From Thalassospira povalilytica (GTDB taxonomy: Bacteria > Pseudomonadota > Alphaproteobacteria > Rhodospirillales > Thalassospiraceae): a DNA stretch of 64,000 nt. The notes under the pieces were generated by a model. It had not been told where the DNA came from and ran no database searches. It saw nothing but the letters and a program-made list of their open reading frames with translations. Below, one piece after another: positions 62,460-64,000 of the stretch (the stretch's first letter is position 1; every line of letters begins with the position of its first letter). Where the stretch lies: contig NZ_PGTS01000004.1 in NCBI RefSeq assembly GCF_002844235.1, forward strand, positions 124,001 through 188,000. Reading direction: 5' to 3'. The position numbers and the translations under genes were made by a program.

Positions 62460-64000
62460 ATGATCAAAGAATTCTTTTCCTATTACCTGCCCCATAAACG
62501 CCTGTTCATGCTTGATTTCGGCTGCGCGGTTCTGTCGGGCGTCCTTGCGCTTGGTTTTCCGGTCGCGGTTGCCGGTTTCGTCGACGTGTTGCTGCCCAAA
62601 CAGGACTGGTTTCTGATTGTTCTTGCCGCAATCGGCTTGCTGATTGTCTATGTCATCAATACCGGTCTGATGGCGGTTGTCACCTATTGGGGGCATGTGC
62701 TGGGCATTACCATTGAAACGGAAATGCGCCGACGTGCCTTTGATCATCTGCAAAAGCTGTCTTTCCGGTTCTATGACAACCAGAAAACCGGCCATCTGGT
62801 CGCCCGTGTGACCAAGGATCTCGAAGAAATCGGTGAAGTCGCCCATCACGGTCCCGAGGACCTGTTTGTCGCGGTAATGACCTTTATCGGTGCGCTGATC
62901 CTGATGTTCATGGTGCATGTGCCACTTGCACTGATTGCCATGACCATTGCCCCGTTGATCATGTGGCTGGTGGTGCGGTTTGGCGGCGATATGACCCGCA
63001 ACTGGCAAAGCCAGTTTGGCCGGGTGCGCGCCTTTAACGCCCGGATCGAGGAAAATGTCGGCGGTGTCCGCGTTGTGCGTGCCTTTGCCAACGAAGAACA
63101 TGAACGCGCCCTGTTCCACAAGGACAACGAACAATATCGCACCGTCAAACTTCAGGCATATGCCATCATGGCGATCAGCCTTGCCATCAATTATTTGGGC
63201 ATGCGCATTGTTCAGGTGGTGATCCTGCTGGCCGGGACCTATTACGTCGTGACCGGCGGGCTGAGCATCGGCGGTTTTGTCGGGTTCCTGCTGCTGGTCA
63301 ATGTGTTTTATCAGCCGCTTGAAAAGATCGCAGCCGTTGTTGAAACCTATCCCAAGGGCATTGCCGGTTTCCGCAATTATCAGGAATTGATGGCAACCGA
63401 GCCCGACATTATCGACCGGCCGACCGCGCGTGATGATATCGTTTTGCGGGGCAATCTGGTGTTTGAAAATGTCGATTTCGGCTATAGCCCCGATCGCACC
63501 ATCCTCAACAATATCAATATCGCGATCGAAGCCGGCGAAACCGTGGCCTTTGTCGGCCCGTCCGGGGCGGGGAAAACCACCCTGTGTTCGCTGGTGCCGC
63601 GCTTTTACGATGTCACTGGTGGTTGCATCATGATTGATGGCTGCGATATCCGTGACATCACCATGAAATCCCTGCGTCAACAGATCGGCATCGTACAACA
63701 GGATGTCTTCCTGTTTGCCGGAACCCTGCGCGAAAATATCGCCTATGGCCGCCTGACAGCCAGCGATGATGAAATCGTCGATGCGGCACGCCGGGCCCGT
63801 CTTGATGATCTGATTGCGACCCTGCCCGACGGGATTGATACCATTATTGGTGAACGCGGGGTCAAGCTATCCGGCGGTCAGAAACAGCGCGTTGCGATTG
63901 CGCGGATTTTCCTTAAAAACCCGCCGATCCTGATCCTGGACGAAGCAACTTCGGCCCTTGATACCGAAACCGAACGCGCCATCCAGCAATCGCTTGATGA
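62460..64000 (+). CDS. ABC exporter with fused membrane and ATPase domains (partial)
   Basis: Open to the window edge; 513 complete codons are visible. The N-terminal six-helix membrane domain (to about residue 310) is followed by an ATPase with Walker A GPSGAGKTT near 365-373, the Q-loop IGIVQQDVFLFAG, signature LSGGQKQR and Walker B ILILDEATSALD. This is the MsbA/LmrA-type half-transporter, exporting a lipid or hydrophobic compound as a dimer. The start is ATG at 62460; a T-rich, A-poor region precedes it and the terminator at 62312-62350 separates it from the catabolic genes. Confidence 0.93.
   Translation, partial: MIKEFFSYYLPHKRLFMLDFGCAVLSGVLALGFPVAVAGFVDVLLPKQDWFLIVLAAIGLLIVYVINTGLMAVVTYWGHVLGITIETEMRRRAFDHLQKLSFRFYDNQKTGHLVARVTKDLEEIGEVAHHGPEDLFVAVMTFIGALILMFMVHVPLALIAMTIAPLIMWLVVRFGGDMTRNWQSQFGRVRAFNARIEENVGGVRVVRAFANEEHERALFHKDNEQYRTVKLQAYAIMAISLAINYLGMRIVQVVILLAGTYYVVTGGLSIGGFVGFLLLVNVFYQPLEKIAAVVETYPKGIAGFRNYQELMATEPDIIDRPTARDDIVLRGNLVFENVDFGYSPDRTILNNINIAIEAGETVAFVGPSGAGKTTLCSLVPRFYDVTGGCIMIDGCDIRDITMKSLRQQIGIVQQDVFLFAGTLRENIAYGRLTASDDEIVDAARRARLDDLIATLPDGIDTIIGERGVKLSGGQKQRVAIARIFLKNPPILILDEATSALDTETERAIQQSLD

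Overview
The window reads as a chromosomal segment of an alphaproteobacterium, probably in or near the Rhodospirillales and most like Thalassospira. That placement is an inference from the gene families (ScfR-type regulator, NasS/NasT, acylating MmsA, Liv-type and ribose-type transporters) and from even, moderately GC-rich coding sequence; no rRNA or marker gene is present to prove it. Coding density is high. I saw no tRNA, rRNA, insertion sequence or CRISPR array.

Layout. 1-248: tail of an Lrp/AsnC regulator. 348-5538 (minus): a branched-chain/amide-type ABC importer (Tat-exported binding protein, LivH, LivM, LivG, LivF), divergent from a ScfR-type short-chain acyl regulator (5740-7320). 7478-10922: a CheY-like receiver, a small membrane protein and a transporter-fused (SSF) histidine kinase. 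10952-21456: a full assimilatory nitrate locus. NasT, NasS and a NarK-type transporter lie on the minus strand; NirB, NirD, nitrate reductase and a CysG-like protein lie on the plus strand. Both divergent leaders carry paired hexaloop hairpins of the ANTAR-target type behind sigma-54-like promoters, so the sequence suggests nitrogen control at initiation and nitrate control by antitermination.

21573-24674: methylmalonate-semialdehyde dehydrogenase with a divergent LysR regulator, then a small DUF2218-like gene bracketed by palindromes, then about 490 bp with no credible gene. 25281-44166: a complete aryl polyene (APE) pigment cluster. A divergent phosphopantetheinyl transferase is followed by 18 tightly overlapping plus-strand genes: two acyl carrier proteins, ketosynthase/chain-length-factor parts, ketoreductase, dehydratases, a ligase fused to a dehydratase, an aromatic amino acid ammonia-lyase, glycosyl/acyltransferases, LolA-like and MMPL export parts and lipoproteins. 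A D-2-hydroxyacid dehydrogenase sits at the end.

44414-45304: a Tat-exported dienelactone-hydrolase-like protein. 45417-53001 (minus): a ribose-type ABC importer with two permeases, DhaK/DhaL kinase subunits and an aldo/keto reductase, divergent from a LacI regulator; it probably takes up and phosphorylates a small ketose or polyol. 54400-62284: an aromatic catabolic locus. An AraC regulator is divergent from a flavin monooxygenase, maleylacetate reductase, hydroxyquinol-type dioxygenase and aldehyde dehydrogenase; a benzoylformate decarboxylase and a tautomerase follow behind a terminator. Together they could take an aryl glyoxylate through the aldehyde and acid to hydroxyquinol and 3-oxoadipate. 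The window ends inside an exporter-type ABC protein (62460-64000).
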